Assembly (NCBI GenBank): GCA_025361505.1
Contig: JANYKZ010000074.1
Coordinates: 1 to 40,311, forward strand
Origin: Coriobacteriia bacterium
GTDB lineage: Bacteria; Actinomycetota; Coriobacteriia; Anaerosomatales; PALSA-660
Direction of reading: 5' to 3'
Length of the DNA stretch: 40,311 bases
Shown here: in pieces, positions 29,001 to 34,670 of the stretch
Layout: each line of letters begins with the position of its first letter
How positions within the stretch are numbered: position 1 is the stretch's first letter
Notes under the pieces: generated by a model
The model's input: the letters and a program-made list of their open reading frames with translations, nothing else
What the model was told of the DNA's origin: nothing
The model's database searches: none
Position numbers and translations under genes: made by a program

Positions 29001-31940
29001 GCCCGCCTTGTCGACGGCGCCATAGGTGATCGTGTGGGATGCGGTGCCCGACAGCGGGTCCGCCACGTCGATGCGCGTACCGATCTGCTGGGGACCTCCA
29101 TCGAGGGTCCAGAAGATGTGGTCGACGCCGCCCTCGTCGTACGACGACAGACGGATGACGGCCGGCCCGACGTACGAGTCCTTGGCGTCCGACGTCGTGA
29201 ACGGCGGGGTGACGTCGTTGTTCAGCGGCGGCAGGACGGTGAACATGACCGTCTGCGTCGGCTCCTGGTTCATCTTCGGCGACGCGTCACGAGAGTAGAA
29301 GCTCAGGGTGTGAGCGACGCCCGCGCTCCCCCTCGCCGGGGCGACGACCGTGAGTGTGGTCGGATTCGACTTGCTCTGCTTCCAGTCTCCGCCGTCGATC
29401 TGGTACCACGTGTCCCTCATGCCCTGGCCCTCGACGTCGTCGACGCCGGTCAGGTGTATGACCGCGTCCCCGACGTATGTCGGCTGCGCGTCGAAGAAGG
29501 TCGTCGGCGGCATGATGTCGGGAGCGTGCTGCTTGATGGTGAGCGTGCGCGACTGCTCGCGGTTTCCCGCCTTGTCGATGCCGTAGTACTCGAGGAACCG
29601 CGTCACGAACCCTGCGGGCGGGTACGGGATCGTCATCGTCGGGCTGGGGTCGTCCCATCCCTGCGCGGTCGAGTTGTCGTTGTCCTGGATGACCCACACC
29701 ATCTGCGGACCCAGACCGTCGGTCGTGTCGACCGAGGTGAACTTCGGCTTGAAGTCGCCGTAGACCACGTAGTCCGGGTCGCCGATCTGCGGATAGCCGT
29801 CAGGAAGCGCCTTGCTCGGGTTCAGCGAGTCGATGACCGTCGTGACCGGCGGCATCGTGTCCCGGCCGACCATCCTGAACGTGGCGCTCTGCGTGGTCTC
29901 GGTGTTGCCCGCCTGGTCCATCGACCAGAAGTCGACGGTGCGGGTGGCGGCCGTGTTCGGCGGCAAGGAAGCCAAGACCACCGTGTCGCCCTGGAACACC
30001 TTCGGCTTGCCGTCAGGGCCCAGCTGATTGTCGACCGTGTACCAGGTCTTCCACACGCCGGCGCCGCCCGGGTTGTCCGCGGCGGCGAGCGATATGACGG
30101 CCTCTCCGTTGTAGACCGGCACGGCGTTGTCGACGGTCCTCGGCGCGATGGTGTCGCCGCCCGGAGGAACGACGACGATCAGGCTCGATCCGTCATCCTG
30201 GGTGGGACCGTTGTCGTTGGGCACACCGGGAGGCGGGAAGTAGAGCCCCTCGTTCGGGTCCGTGTTCGTCGTGTACTCGTCCCAGCGGATGACCTTCAGC
30301 GCCCCGGCGCCGATCTGCGGGTACAGGGGCGGCGGGGTCTCCTGGAGCTGCGGGTCGAACGAGATCTCCGTGCGGCCGAATCCGCCGTAGGTCGCGTTGT
30401 ACTCGTTCGCGAAGTTCGGGCCCTGGAGGCCCTGCTTGGCGACGATCGAGCCCCTGATCTTGAGGGTGGCGTTGCGCTTGGCCGGCTGGGTCGTGGGTTC
30501 CGTGACGTCCGGGTCCATGACCACGGCGCCGTTCACGGCCATCATCGCCGCCTGGATCTTCAGCACCGTCGGGCTGCTCGGTGACATGAGCGTCTCGCCG
30601 TGCATCAGACGGTTCGCGTCGGCCCTGGTGTACGACTTCCCGCTGTAGCCGTTGGTCTCGCCGTTGGGAAGCGTGTAGACCGCGGTGCCCGCAGAGTCCG
30701 GCATGTTGCCGCAGATGATGATGTTGCGCTTGGCGACGAGGCCCAAGGTGGCGGTCGGAGCGTCGCTCGCCCGCGTCACGTCTCCGATGATGTAGATGTC
30801 GCGCTCCGAGACGATCGTCACAGACCGGGCGTACTCGCCCTTCACGTAGACGTCCAGGTCCCCGCCCACGTAGATGACGTTGTTGCCGTTGGGGTTCAGG
30901 CCTCGCGGCGTGATCCCGAACGAGCGGCCCGGCGCTTCGATGTCGCCGTACACGCCGATGTTCCAGGTGGGGTCCTTGTGCGCGAAGTCGAGGAACTGCT
31001 GCCGCGACACGGCCGCCTTGTTGCCCGTCGTCACGTTGGCCGGCCAGACCGACCGGATGTAGAACAGGCCGGTCGAGTGATCGGACCCGTTGCTGAAGTC
31101 GACACCGACGCCTGCGAGGTCCGTCTCGTTGCCGGAGCCGACCTGCGAGAGATGGTTCGAGTCGGTGCCCCAGTAGTTGCGGGCCGCGTTGTTGGGGTCT
31201 CGGTAGAAGACGAGCGACTTCTCGAGCTGCCCGGCGGTGGGATCCCCGGTCAGGTTCGTCGCGCCCCAGGCCGGACGCGACCGGGCCGCGGTGTAGAGAC
31301 CGGGGAACAGTCCCTCGACGCGGCCGAAGTCGACCGGCGCGACTCGGGCCGTCACGTCGGCGTTCTGCGGAGGTATGACTCCGCCGACCGCATAGTAGGC
31401 GTTCAGATTGGTGAACTTCTGCTTGAGGGTTATGGTTGAGTTGCTGCGGACGTTGCCGCTGATGTTGATGTCGCCCATGCCGTTGCCGAGGGTGAGCGGG
31501 TCCCCCGACACGATCGTGTAGTCGGAGAAGCTCTCGAGCCGCACCTCGGCTCTGATGACGTGCAGGATGCCGGTGGACGTATCGCGTCCGACCGCGGTGA
31601 TCGTGTTCGGCGTCACGTGCACGTTGGCCGCGACGGTCCACGTACCGTCACGCCCCACGCCCTGGATCGTGGGCGTCGTGTTCCAGTAATCGGGGTCGGT
31701 GCGGAGCGCGGTGAGGTAGGCCTCCATGCCCTGCTGGGCCAGCGCGGTCGAGCGGGTCACGGCCTGGGCGTGGTTCTGCTGCGTCGTCTGGAATACGACG
31801 ATGCCGACCACGGACGCGGCGATCACGAAGAGGATGGCGGCGGCGGCCATGACCACGAGCAGCGCGCTGCCCAGGTCTCCCCGTGTCTCGCGTCGCGGCC
31901 CCGTGCGCCCGACTCGATCTGTGCCCCGGCGGTCGAGCAT
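17001..31940 (-). CDS. Giant pilin-like surface adhesin with about 40 Ig-like repeats (about 4,980 residues)
   Basis: Predicted secreted, pilus-associated adhesin. ATG 31940 is chosen over 31961 because AAGGAG lies 5 nt before it. Residues 1-24 are a basic leader ending in Gly24, followed by the hydrophobic helix SALLVVMAAAAILFV, as in prepilins of the PilX/GspK kind, but mature position +5 is Val29 and not Glu. Residues up to about 595 form a beta-rich domain with NVIYVGGDLDVYVKG, RDIYIIGDVT and RNIIICGNM, like pilus-associated PilX-type proteins. From residue 596 about 40 repeats of 83-115 residues follow the pattern DxTxPTTTSNA...DNxGGSGV...YYKVDGG...HTIxFWSVDNAGNxE, broken by six Big-like domains. 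It ends in an aromatic-rich domain (from about 17280 down) finishing YYWSY. There are only about eight Cys. No LPXTG or second membrane segment is seen. Two prepilin genes lie directly upstream. What it binds is unknown. Confidence 0.9.
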   Translation of the reverse strand: MLDRRGTDRVGRTGPRRETRGDLGSALLVVMAAAAILFVIAASVVGIVVFQTTQQNHAQAVTRSTALAQQGMEAYLTALRTDPDYWNTTPTIQGVGRDGTWTVAANVHVTPNTITAVGRDTSTGILHVIRAEVRLESFSDYTIVSGDPLTLGNGMGDINISGNVRSNSTITLKQKFTNLNAYYAVGGVIPPQNADVTARVAPVDFGRVEGLFPGLYTAARSRPAWGATNLTGDPTAGQLEKSLVFYRDPNNAARNYWGTDSNHLSQVGSGNETDLAGVGVDFSNGSDHSTGLFYIRSVWPANVTTGNKAAVSRQQFLDFAHKDPTWNIGVYGDIEAPGRSFGITPRGLNPNGNNVIYVGGDLDVYVKGEYARSVTIVSERDIYIIGDVTRASDAPTATLGLVAKRNIIICGNMPDSAGTAVYTLPNGETNGYSGKSYTRADANRLMHGETLMSPSSPTVLKIQAAMMAVNGAVVMDPDVTEPTTQPAKRNATLKIRGSIVAKQGLQGPNFANEYNATYGGFGRTEISFDPQLQETPPPLYPQIGAGALKVIRWDEYTTNTDPNEGLYFPPPGVPNDNGPTQDDGSSLIVVVPPGGDTIAPRTVDNAVPVYNGEAVISLAAADNPGGAGVWKTWYTVDNQLGPDGKPKVFQGDTVVLASLPPNTAATRTVDFWSMDQAGNTETTQSATFRMVGRDTMPPVTTVIDSLNPSKALPDGYPQIGDPDYVVYGDFKPKFTSVDTTDGLGPQMVWVIQDNDNSTAQGWDDPSPTMTIPYPPAGFVTRFLEYYGIDKAGNREQSRTLTIKQHAPDIMPPTTFFDAQPTYVGDAVIHLTGVDDVEGQGMRDTWYQIDGGDWKQSKSNPTTLTVVAPARGSAGVAHTLSFYSRDASPKMNQEPTQTVMFTVLPPLNNDVTPPFTTSDAKDSYVGPAVIRLSSYDEGGVDHIFWTLDGGPQQIGTRIDVADPLSGTASHTITYGAVDKAGNVEIAKSQSFTITPERIAPITAAHNNDLYNGPAVFQLTAEDNAGGSGLKSTWFKIDDGPYQAGTTLMGLTWVTVTGDGLHTISYYSVDNADNAEEPKTTTLRIDTTPPVTTTDNTGSYAGQAVVHLTATDVDGSGVREIHWRNQADGFEQVSNPIMLGAGSWTVDYWAVDKAGNVEDFKTFQCTVTALPDNAAPTSYDDVVPYYNRSVSPAIIHLYSWDVQSGVKTMHYKVDGVESTLTGKGNPPDSYAITVSGDATHTLEYWAEDNAGNVESTHTTKTFKVDTILPVTSITARAGGTYWSTQTFVLSSIDPGSGIKGIYYSLDGAPTVKGTQVYVAAPTDGYSHAHVIQYWAADYAGNVEYPAKVVSFVSKPSDTDAPTTYARTVSTTADSISLYLSAFDNLGGSGVEHTYFRIDSGPQTDGHIVTINGTGAHTLEYWSTDYAGNIEVHKSMTFNVDGVPPTTVSDVRSVYNAPAVIKLTATDNANGSGVAATLYRIDGGSVTTGTAPITSFSVSGSGQHTLEFWSSDLAGNVEAPHKMASFKIDMVAPTTTSDIVGTYAGPAVINLSAIDDTGGSGVAYTYYKLDTGARMTGTSLTVPAPTAGAVWHTLYFWSVDNAGNTEAQTSATFQVAAVANMTFSLMTPAEFSTVGVRNPDVSVKAVADQVILSASATIDGISRPVTLTNPGGYMVTQGYWDGGYYTDDGCGGTVWVAPFWVDTSYWVPADPNSAIATYSTSGLANGTHVASVTFMNASGASKTKSWTFTVNAPADVTAPVTTSNAVAMYSAATTITLTASDEVGGMGLANTFYKLDGTQQTGTVPTTSVGVATQGQHTLLFWSTDKAGNKETTKTASFMVDWTAPTTASNVLSSYAGTATVTLTPADNTGGSGLKYTYYQVDAGAQTAGTSIVIAPPLVGAPVQHTIKFWSVDNAGNTEVVKTATFSVSIPPDTIAPTTTSNAVASYLRPSTIALTAVDNPGGWGVANTFSKLDGGAQLTGNNPSTGGAGAHTLEFWSVDAAANIETPHKFVSYTVAADTTPPTTTSNAVPFYTGQATITLTATDTANGWGVAYTYFKVDAGVQQTGNTIVVAPPLGTPVDHTITFWSVDLAGNVESPAKTATFSVEGAPVPMTFSAMSPAPGAMLGVSNPTVSITALALAPITSVTAKVDGVAYTPTVTPGGGYTVVQGYWDGGYYTDDGCGGTVWVAPFWVDTSYWVASNPNQATATFPTSGLASGSHTVSVTFILGTTERTTKTWTFTTDVAAPTTTASVLPSYTGTATISLVATDNFGGSGVQTTYYKLDSGVTATGTTVIVPNPFTGPLNHTLYYWSVDAVGNVEAQKSASFVSNPLPDTIAPTTTSNALAAYASPANITLTAVDNVGGWGVARIFYSLDNAAYQSVESSTASVPTGGGGVHTLRFYAQDRAGNTESPVKSASYTVSVDITAPTTTSNAVASYTGPATITLTATDNSGGWGVANTYYKLDGGAQTAGTVIVVPDPLTGSVAHHLEFWSVDRANNEETPHKTADFTVIATPATVTWSNVYPSTTYIKVNNPTITVTGQASLAISSVVATIDGVAVTPTVVYTVSNTNGAVSMPRTGMAGGSHTVTVTFTVTGGRQATKTWTFTVDTIAPTTTSSIVPTYTGAAGITFSATDNTGGSGVANTYYKLDSAAYVAGTSLAVPAPVGGSAAHTISFYSTDNAGNVETTQTKTFTINALADTTPPTTGWNGNPYYGSTTATFSITATDTGWGVQYIFYRLDDGPVTTGTVPFTIIGTGAEGQHKLEFWAVDFAGNVSAHQFVYWIVDLTAPVTSSDATATYTSSANINLTVTDKAPSSGIAYTRYRIDSGAQMTGTSISVAGPLSGAPVLHTVYYWSGDNAGNVEVTNSRTFTIAPALANVVFTNQTPTPNSTIVVRNPTVSVMGQATANIAGVTATLNGITYPVTVTYPNTYLVSQGYWAGDYYQDDGCGNTVYVPPYWVDTSYWVTDNTKALATFATSGLPDGTYTVVFSFAVTGQGQALSSWTFNVGGPDGTPPTTTSNLQPAYIGTATITLTATDNPGGSGVKSTYYKLDSGAQTTGTVVTVAPPAYGAAVAHTIEFWSVDNLNNVETPHKTGSFTVAPMPDSIAPTTVSNALATYTGTANITLTATDNLGGWGVASTNYRIDGGTQVSGTAISVPAPTAFSAVHTISFWSVDRAGNTEVAKTATITVNALPDTTAPTTGHNALSVYPAPSTITLSPVDNTGGWGIANTFWKLDTGAVTTGTTVATGGEGSHTLLYWSVDKAGNSEATKTVTYKVDMTAPTTTSNALAAYAGSASITLSPVDNVGGSGIKYTYYTIDAGAQLSGITITVAGPATGLPVSHTITFWSVDVAGNTEVAKSATFTVSPPADTTPPTTTSNAVAFYAGPSTITLTAVDNTGGWGVDKTYYSVDGAAAGVGTAVPTGGSGVHTLQFWSTDLAGNKEATKTASYNVDMTAPTTTSNALSSYTGTATITLTAADNVPGSGLKYTYYKVDGGTQVVGTTILVAPPVYASAVHHIDFYSVDNMNNTETAKGATFTVSAQPDSIAPTTVSNASATYSAPATITLTATDNSGGWGVSAVYYNLDGAGATSVSASTCQVGTGGGGSHTLEFWSVDRANNTETPHKSVTYYVTPDTTPPITTSNATGYYIGSATITLSASDTGWGVAGTYYKVDGGAQQTGTAISIAAPIAGSVVHTIAFWSVDKAGNVETANNATFTVDSIPAVVAFSNLTPVAGSSVGTGTTVVSVKAVADKNITNVTATLDGVTKTPTNSITSTTAVSTFTATGLTNGTHTVVFTVTNSVGAQASKTWTFNVSIQSDFTPPTTLSDAVNQYFGDAVVTLFPSDNPGGTGVKATYFTLDGGAQTTGTSISVAAPLAGGPVTHTITFWSIDNAGNIEIANSKSFTVAIKDVIAPTTTSNALSAYVAASTIQLTASDNDGGSGVAHTYYRLDGGTTTEGTLLGTGGVGTHMLEFWSVDNAGNIESPHKNLTYKVDSTAPVTTSNAQLSYTGPANITLTPTDEAGGSGVKYTYYKVDTGGQTSGTSISVAPPTFSSVQHTIYFWSIDNAGNIETTKSATFTIAAPADTTAPSTISDYKSVYAVPGLITLTATDNYGGWGVATTYYRLDGATVATGTAIRTGGPGAHTLEFWSIDRADNTETPHKSISYSVTANDTTKPVTTSNALSAYTGQARISLTATDNCGVPPTTFFRIDSGAETTGSLIVVAPPRGGTVSHTIYFWSVDINGNVEVANTKTFTITAVPANMVFTGMTPGDGQTVNVRNPGITVTAQDTQAITDAVIVIDNVAQTTSVILNNTLASAAVSAYGLADGQHTVAATFTDALGASSTKTWNFTVAAPADVTAPVTTSNGVSAYAGTAVISLSASDEAGGLGVAYTYYKLDGGVQLTGTAPNTTVSVAAAGSHTIEFWSVDLANNQEWPHKTVTFNVDLTPPTTLSNAQTAYNTPTAEITLSPTDNTGGSGVRVTYYKVDTGLIQTGTQVSVPAPASGSGVWHTIYFWSVDNAGNVESQRSATFKSWPVPDTIAPTTTSNASSTYAVPGVIQLTATDNAGGWGVASTYYRLDGGVATVGLQVPTGGPGAHSLEFWSVDGAGNEETPHKTVSYTVAGNDTIAPTTSSDASATYPLGTGQIRLTATDNVGGSGVAHTYYTWDDGPQVESTLIGVTGAGTHHIDYWSVDWAGNIEAPKTATFVVTAPDLTAPTTVSNALASYTGTATVVLTPTDNAGGAGVRATWYKVDGGTVQSGLTIVIAPPATGIVSHTIVFWSVDNAGNAEVEKQVTFTVAPLPDTIAPTTTSNGVASYTGQATIALSATDNVNGSGVNVTYYRVDDGVEQAGTSVVVAAPASGTVSHHIDFWSVDKAGNIEAPHAWSFTVTAAATGTATLSFRWPGYGLADLSVHNAAGAVIASTRVQGSGSGLSWDVTVPAGQNYYMSCDYYEDWDSDGYGGPYGVWTGVMPTNGTYYWSY
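23052..23141 (-). repeat. Aromatic hairpin insert, copy 3 (diverged)
   Basis: Thirty residues inserted in the fourth Big-like domain, reading GYWAGDYYQDDGCGNT then VYVPPYWVDTSYWV, with one Cys and eleven Trp or Tyr (two of them replacing residues of the other copies). It keeps the spacing of copies 1 and 2. Confidence 0.8.
25353..25442 (-). repeat. Aromatic hairpin insert, copy 2
   Basis: Thirty residues in the second Big-like domain, GYWDGGYYTDDGCGGT then VWVAPFWVDTSYWV. Identical in protein sequence to copy 1 despite six base differences, all at third codon positions. Confidence 0.85.
26829..26918 (-). repeat. Aromatic hairpin insert, copy 1
   Basis: Thirty residues in the first Big-like domain, identical in protein sequence to copy 2. 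It contains one Cys and nine Trp or Tyr in thirty residues, far more than the flanking Ser/Thr/Gly-rich repeats. Confidence 0.85.
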
Positions 31941-31971
31941 GGTGACTCCTTCGTTGCGCATGTGTCGGCCC

Positions 31972-32655
31972 TCAGTAGCCGTTGATGACGAGAGCGATGA
32001 CGCGGAATGCTGCGGTGCGGTCGACGACGTTCATGGTCTGGTCTGGCATGCCGTTGCGCAGGTGGAGCGTGACGAGCCCGACCTCCGACACGGTCTTGAA
32101 CCCGGTCGTCGCGTCGGTCGCGTAGGTGAAGAGAGGCGCGCCGGTCATCTGGTCCTCGGAGGCGAGTCCCGTCAGCACCGTCGAAGTCGTGGTGATCCCG
32201 GTGGCGAAGTCGGCCTCGGTCGCCAGCGTCTGGGTGTTCTCGATGGCGCGCGTGACCGTGCGAAGGAGCTTGTGCTGGGTGTCGTCCGCGCTCCACACGA
32301 TCAGCTCGGGGACCTTGTCGCCGTTGTCGTCGGCGAGGATCGCGCAGCGACGCGCCGAGGCGCCGATGATCGAGCTCTGGTCGTCGTGCGGCAGGACCGA
32401 GTGGCCCAGATCGCGCTCGAACGAGGCCATCGCGGCACGGTTGGCCTCCGAGGCCTGGCCACCGTAATCGATCCGGTTGAGGTTGTCGTTGGAGACCGTC
32501 AGCAGCATCCACGCTGCTGTCATGACCACGAGGAGCACGCCGACCGACGTGGACATCTCGACCAGGGTGAACCCCCGGTCGGAGGTCGAACGCCGACGCG
32601 GGGCGCCGTCGGGTGCGGCCCCGAACATGTTCTTGATCGCTCGCATCGCCCTCAT
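31972..32655 (-). CDS. Type IV prepilin-like minor pilin (second of three)
   Basis: Protein of 227 residues with the class III signal SDRGFTLVEMS: the leader ends at Gly28 and the mature protein starts FTLVE with Glu at +5, followed by the hydrophobic helix VGVLLVVMTAAWMLLTV. The soluble part has the pattern of PilW-like minor pilins, with repeated strands such as IIGASARRCAILADDNGDKVPELIVWSA, LVTLHLRNGMPDQ, and ends FRVIALVINGY. It lies 31 nt before the giant gene's ATG and 71 nt after the first prepilin. GAGGGGG precedes ATG 32655; ATG 32646 is an alternative. Probably a minor pilin priming or capping a type IV pilus or type II pseudopilus. Confidence 0.85.
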   Translation of the reverse strand: MRAMRAIKNMFGAAPDGAPRRRSTSDRGFTLVEMSTSVGVLLVVMTAAWMLLTVSNDNLNRIDYGGQASEANRAAMASFERDLGHSVLPHDDQSSIIGASARRCAILADDNGDKVPELIVWSADDTQHKLLRTVTRAIENTQTLATEADFATGITTTSTVLTGLASEDQMTGAPLFTYATDATTGFKTVSEVGLVTLHLRNGMPDQTMNVVDRTAAFRVIALVINGY

Positions 32656-32720
32656 CTGCCCCGCCCCCTCTCTCTACCTCAGGTCGAACTTGATATCATT
32701 ACCGTGCCCCGGACGCGCCG

Positions 32721-32745
32721 GACTCCTCAGGGAGTCTGAGGAGTC
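32721..32745 (-). repeat. Perfect 10-bp hairpin at the end of the first prepilin gene
   Basis: GACTCCTCAG (32721-32730) and CTGAGGAGTC (32736-32745) with a 5-base loop. The hairpin covers the stop codon at 32727-32729 and sits in the middle of the operon. No T tract follows on the minus strand. It could partly attenuate transcription or protect the upstream message. Confidence 0.55.
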
Positions 32746-34031
32746 GGGTCGTCGTATGGTGTCACCGCGTCGCCGAGGTGTTCCCACTGCGGGGCCTCGG
32801 TGTAGGCGCCCGTCGATGGCAGGTCGGGGATCTTGACGTCGGCGTTCCACCCGCCGGTGGCCTGGTCGATCTTGACGTGGCGACTGAGACTCCCGTCGGC
32901 CTCTTGGGTCGTGGTCCAGATCGTCCAGTACTGCCCCTCGGAGGGGTCGGTCGTCCACGGGATCTCGATGGTGGCGACTCCGTACGCATTGACGGTGCCC
33001 TTGTAGACCATGTTCGTGTTGTCGGGGTACCGGGACAGGTCGCCGAGGCCGTAGATCCCGTTGTCGGTCGTGGTGTTGAGCGTCGGCTTCGCGTACACGG
33101 TCAGTCCATAGACCGGACGGTACGGGATGTCCGTGCTGACCCAGTTCATCGTGCCGTTCGCCTCGTTGAGGAAGCGCCAGCCCGCACGCCGGTAGGCGCC
33201 GACCCGCAGGATGGCGGGTGTTGAACTGTTCACGACCTCGAGGGTGTAGGTGTTGATCGACAGGATCGGGTTGTTCGCCGAACCGCCGTGGGTCGGGAAG
33301 ATGCGTGTGGGGAAGTGGACCGGCCGGACGTCGATGCCCGCGGCGCCCGTCAGTCCGGTGCGGGGGTCGGACGTCAGGAAGTAGCCCTCCGGGCGCTCGA
33401 CGACGTCGGTGAAGACCGCGAGACCGGTGGGATCCGTGATCGCGTAGCGCGCCTCGGTCATGGTCCCCGCATCGAGGAGCTCCACGCGGATACCCTGCTT
33501 GGCGACGCTGCACTGCACGTGGACCGGGACCTTGAAGACCCCGGTGTCCGAGGCCATCCCTTGCCAGCCGCTCGCATACCGGATGATCGACACAGGGGTA
33601 TCGAGCGCGTTGCGCACCGGATTGACCATGACGGTGATGCGCTTCATCTCGAGGCCGGTCGCGGGGTCCGTCGTCGGCGTCAGGCTCGTCTCGACCGAGA
33701 AGTCGCCGATGGTCGTCGGCCAGACCATCTCCTGGGGGATGATGGCCGGCCACTTCTTGTTGGCGTTGAGCTCTTCGGTGGTGGCGTAGTGCAGGTCGCC
33801 GTAGTTGCGCGAGAGGATGATCGACATCACCTGGTTGGCGACGGTCGCGGCCTGTGTGCGCACGGTCGCCTTGGCGTACCAGCCCCCGGTCGTGATCAGC
33901 ACGCTCACGATGACGACCGAGATGATCAGCAGGATCGTGGCAGCGGTGAGCGACTCGATGATCGTGAAGCCGCGGTCGTCACGCGCGGAGCGCGTGCGAA
34001 GCGGTTGCGTCTGAGCCCCTCTGCGGTCCAC
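32727..34031 (-). CDS. Large type IV prepilin-like minor pilin (first of three)
   Basis: Protein of about 434 residues with the class III leader ending SARDDRG, cleavage before FTIIES (Glu at +5), and the helix LLIISVVIVSVLIT. The mature domain of about 410 residues is larger than most pilins and contains IRVELLDAGTMTEARYAITDP, an SH3- or carboxypeptidase-regulatory-like segment, and many Thr-rich strands. I choose GTG 34031: it gives a 21-residue leader beginning VDRRG, like the MLDRRG of the giant protein, with GGGGGG 10 nt upstream. In-frame ATG 34133 and ATG 34208 (the latter overlapping the stop of the gene before it) would add basic, low-confidence sequence. It starts the minor-pilin operon with the giant gene. 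Confidence 0.85.
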   Translation of the reverse strand: MDRRGAQTQPLRTRSARDDRGFTIIESLTAATILLIISVVIVSVLITTGGWYAKATVRTQAATVANQVMSIILSRNYGDLHYATTEELNANKKWPAIIPQEMVWPTTIGDFSVETSLTPTTDPATGLEMKRITVMVNPVRNALDTPVSIIRYASGWQGMASDTGVFKVPVHVQCSVAKQGIRVELLDAGTMTEARYAITDPTGLAVFTDVVERPEGYFLTSDPRTGLTGAAGIDVRPVHFPTRIFPTHGGSANNPILSINTYTLEVVNSSTPAILRVGAYRRAGWRFLNEANGTMNWVSTDIPYRPVYGLTVYAKPTLNTTTDNGIYGLGDLSRYPDNTNMVYKGTVNAYGVATIEIPWTTDPSEGQYWTIWTTTQEADGSLSRHVKIDQATGGWNADVKIPDLPSTGAYTEAPQWEHLGDAVTPYDDPTPQTP

Positions 34032-34204
34032 TGCGGTCCGTCCCCCCGTGTCGGAGCTTGCGCGCCGAACCGGGGTGTCCCCCGGACGATGCGTGCCCCT
34101 CCTGCCGTACGCCCACGCGACCGCGTGGCTCATATTGGTAAGTATCGTCGCGGAACGGTCCCGCGTTGAGTGCCTATGCGACGGGCGGCGCGAATCCGCC
34201 GTCC

Positions 34205-34507
34205 TCATCGACGGCCCCCGTCTGCGGCGTCAGGACGGCGCACGAGGATGTCGAAGAGCGTTCCGTGCCCGTAGCGCAGTCCCGAAAGCCCGCCGAACCC
34301 CAGGCCGAGCGCGACGCCCCACCACACCCCGCCGCCGACCGACAAGCCCCACCAGGCCAGCGCCGTGGCGAACACGACGATCGCGACGCCCCCGGCTATC
34401 AGCGCCCACGTGCCCTTCCGCGTCAGGAAGCGTCCCAGGGGACGAGCCGACCACGCCGACGCCACCAGCGCGACGACGCCTGCGATTACGGTGATCACGG
34501 GAGACAT
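34205..34507 (-). CDS. Small multi-pass membrane protein upstream of the pilin operon
   Basis: Protein of 100 residues with three hydrophobic segments (about 4-18, 33-53 and 58-74), a basic stretch ARPLGRFLTRKG between the first two, and a charged tail ending DAADGGRR. It reads toward the pilin genes. ATG 34507 is preceded by GAGGT. Its stop overlaps an in-frame ATG of the prepilin frame (ATGA), which may be chance because the better prepilin start is 174 nt further on. I do not recognise it as a known pilus assembly protein. Confidence 0.6.
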   Translation of the reverse strand: MSPVITVIAGVVALVASAWSARPLGRFLTRKGTWALIAGGVAIVVFATALAWWGLSVGGGVWWGVALGLGFGGLSGLRYGHGTLFDILVRRPDAADGGRR

Positions 34508-34670
34508 CCGACCTCACACCCTGTACGGTTGAAATATGAGGAGGAGCGTAGCATTTCCTGTGTAGAAACCTTGTATATCGGGCGACGAACGGCGACCCGC
34601 GGTCGCGCGCGCGGAGATGGTCGTTCGTGGGGAGCCGACGGTTCGCGCGACCAGCAGGGCAGGGCGGACG

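Larger units (their letters stand above)
17281..30155 (-). repeat. Ig-like repeat array of the giant protein, with six Big-like spacers
   Basis: About 40 diverged repeats each open with DxxxPTT and close with FWSVDxAGNxE. Two subtypes are seen. Type A has a long insert and VAPPLxGxxVxHTI; type B has the short TGGxGxHTLEFWS. The six Big-like domains lie at 26688-27095, 25224-25619, 24126-24404, 22917-23318, 20493-20780 and 18879-19166. They all contain a sequence like VRNPxVSV and end in TKTWTF, and all follow a type A repeat. The repeats resemble the OmpL47-type or bacterial Ig-like domains of many surface proteins. The first nine units (about 27.6-30.2 kb) are the most divergent. Confidence 0.85.

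Noticed and set aside
17281-30155. CRISPR array
   Set aside because: The repetition is of coding units of 250-340 bp that diverge between copies. There are no short identical repeats with unique spacers and no cas genes.
25032-30584. Open frame of 1,850 codons on the plus strand
   Set aside because: It lies wholly inside the giant gene, is Arg/Val/Asp/Gly-rich, has no domain and mirrors the repeat DNA; it arises from high GC and the lack of stops on the antisense strand.
31960-34208. Frameshift or broken pilin genes
   Set aside because: Each prepilin keeps one uninterrupted frame from signal to stop. The uncertain part is only the start of the first one.
34508-34670. Cyclic di-GMP riboswitch upstream of the pilin operon
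   Set aside because: A GGDEF gene and pilins in one window made this worth checking, but the conserved riboswitch core could not be found in this gap on either strand.
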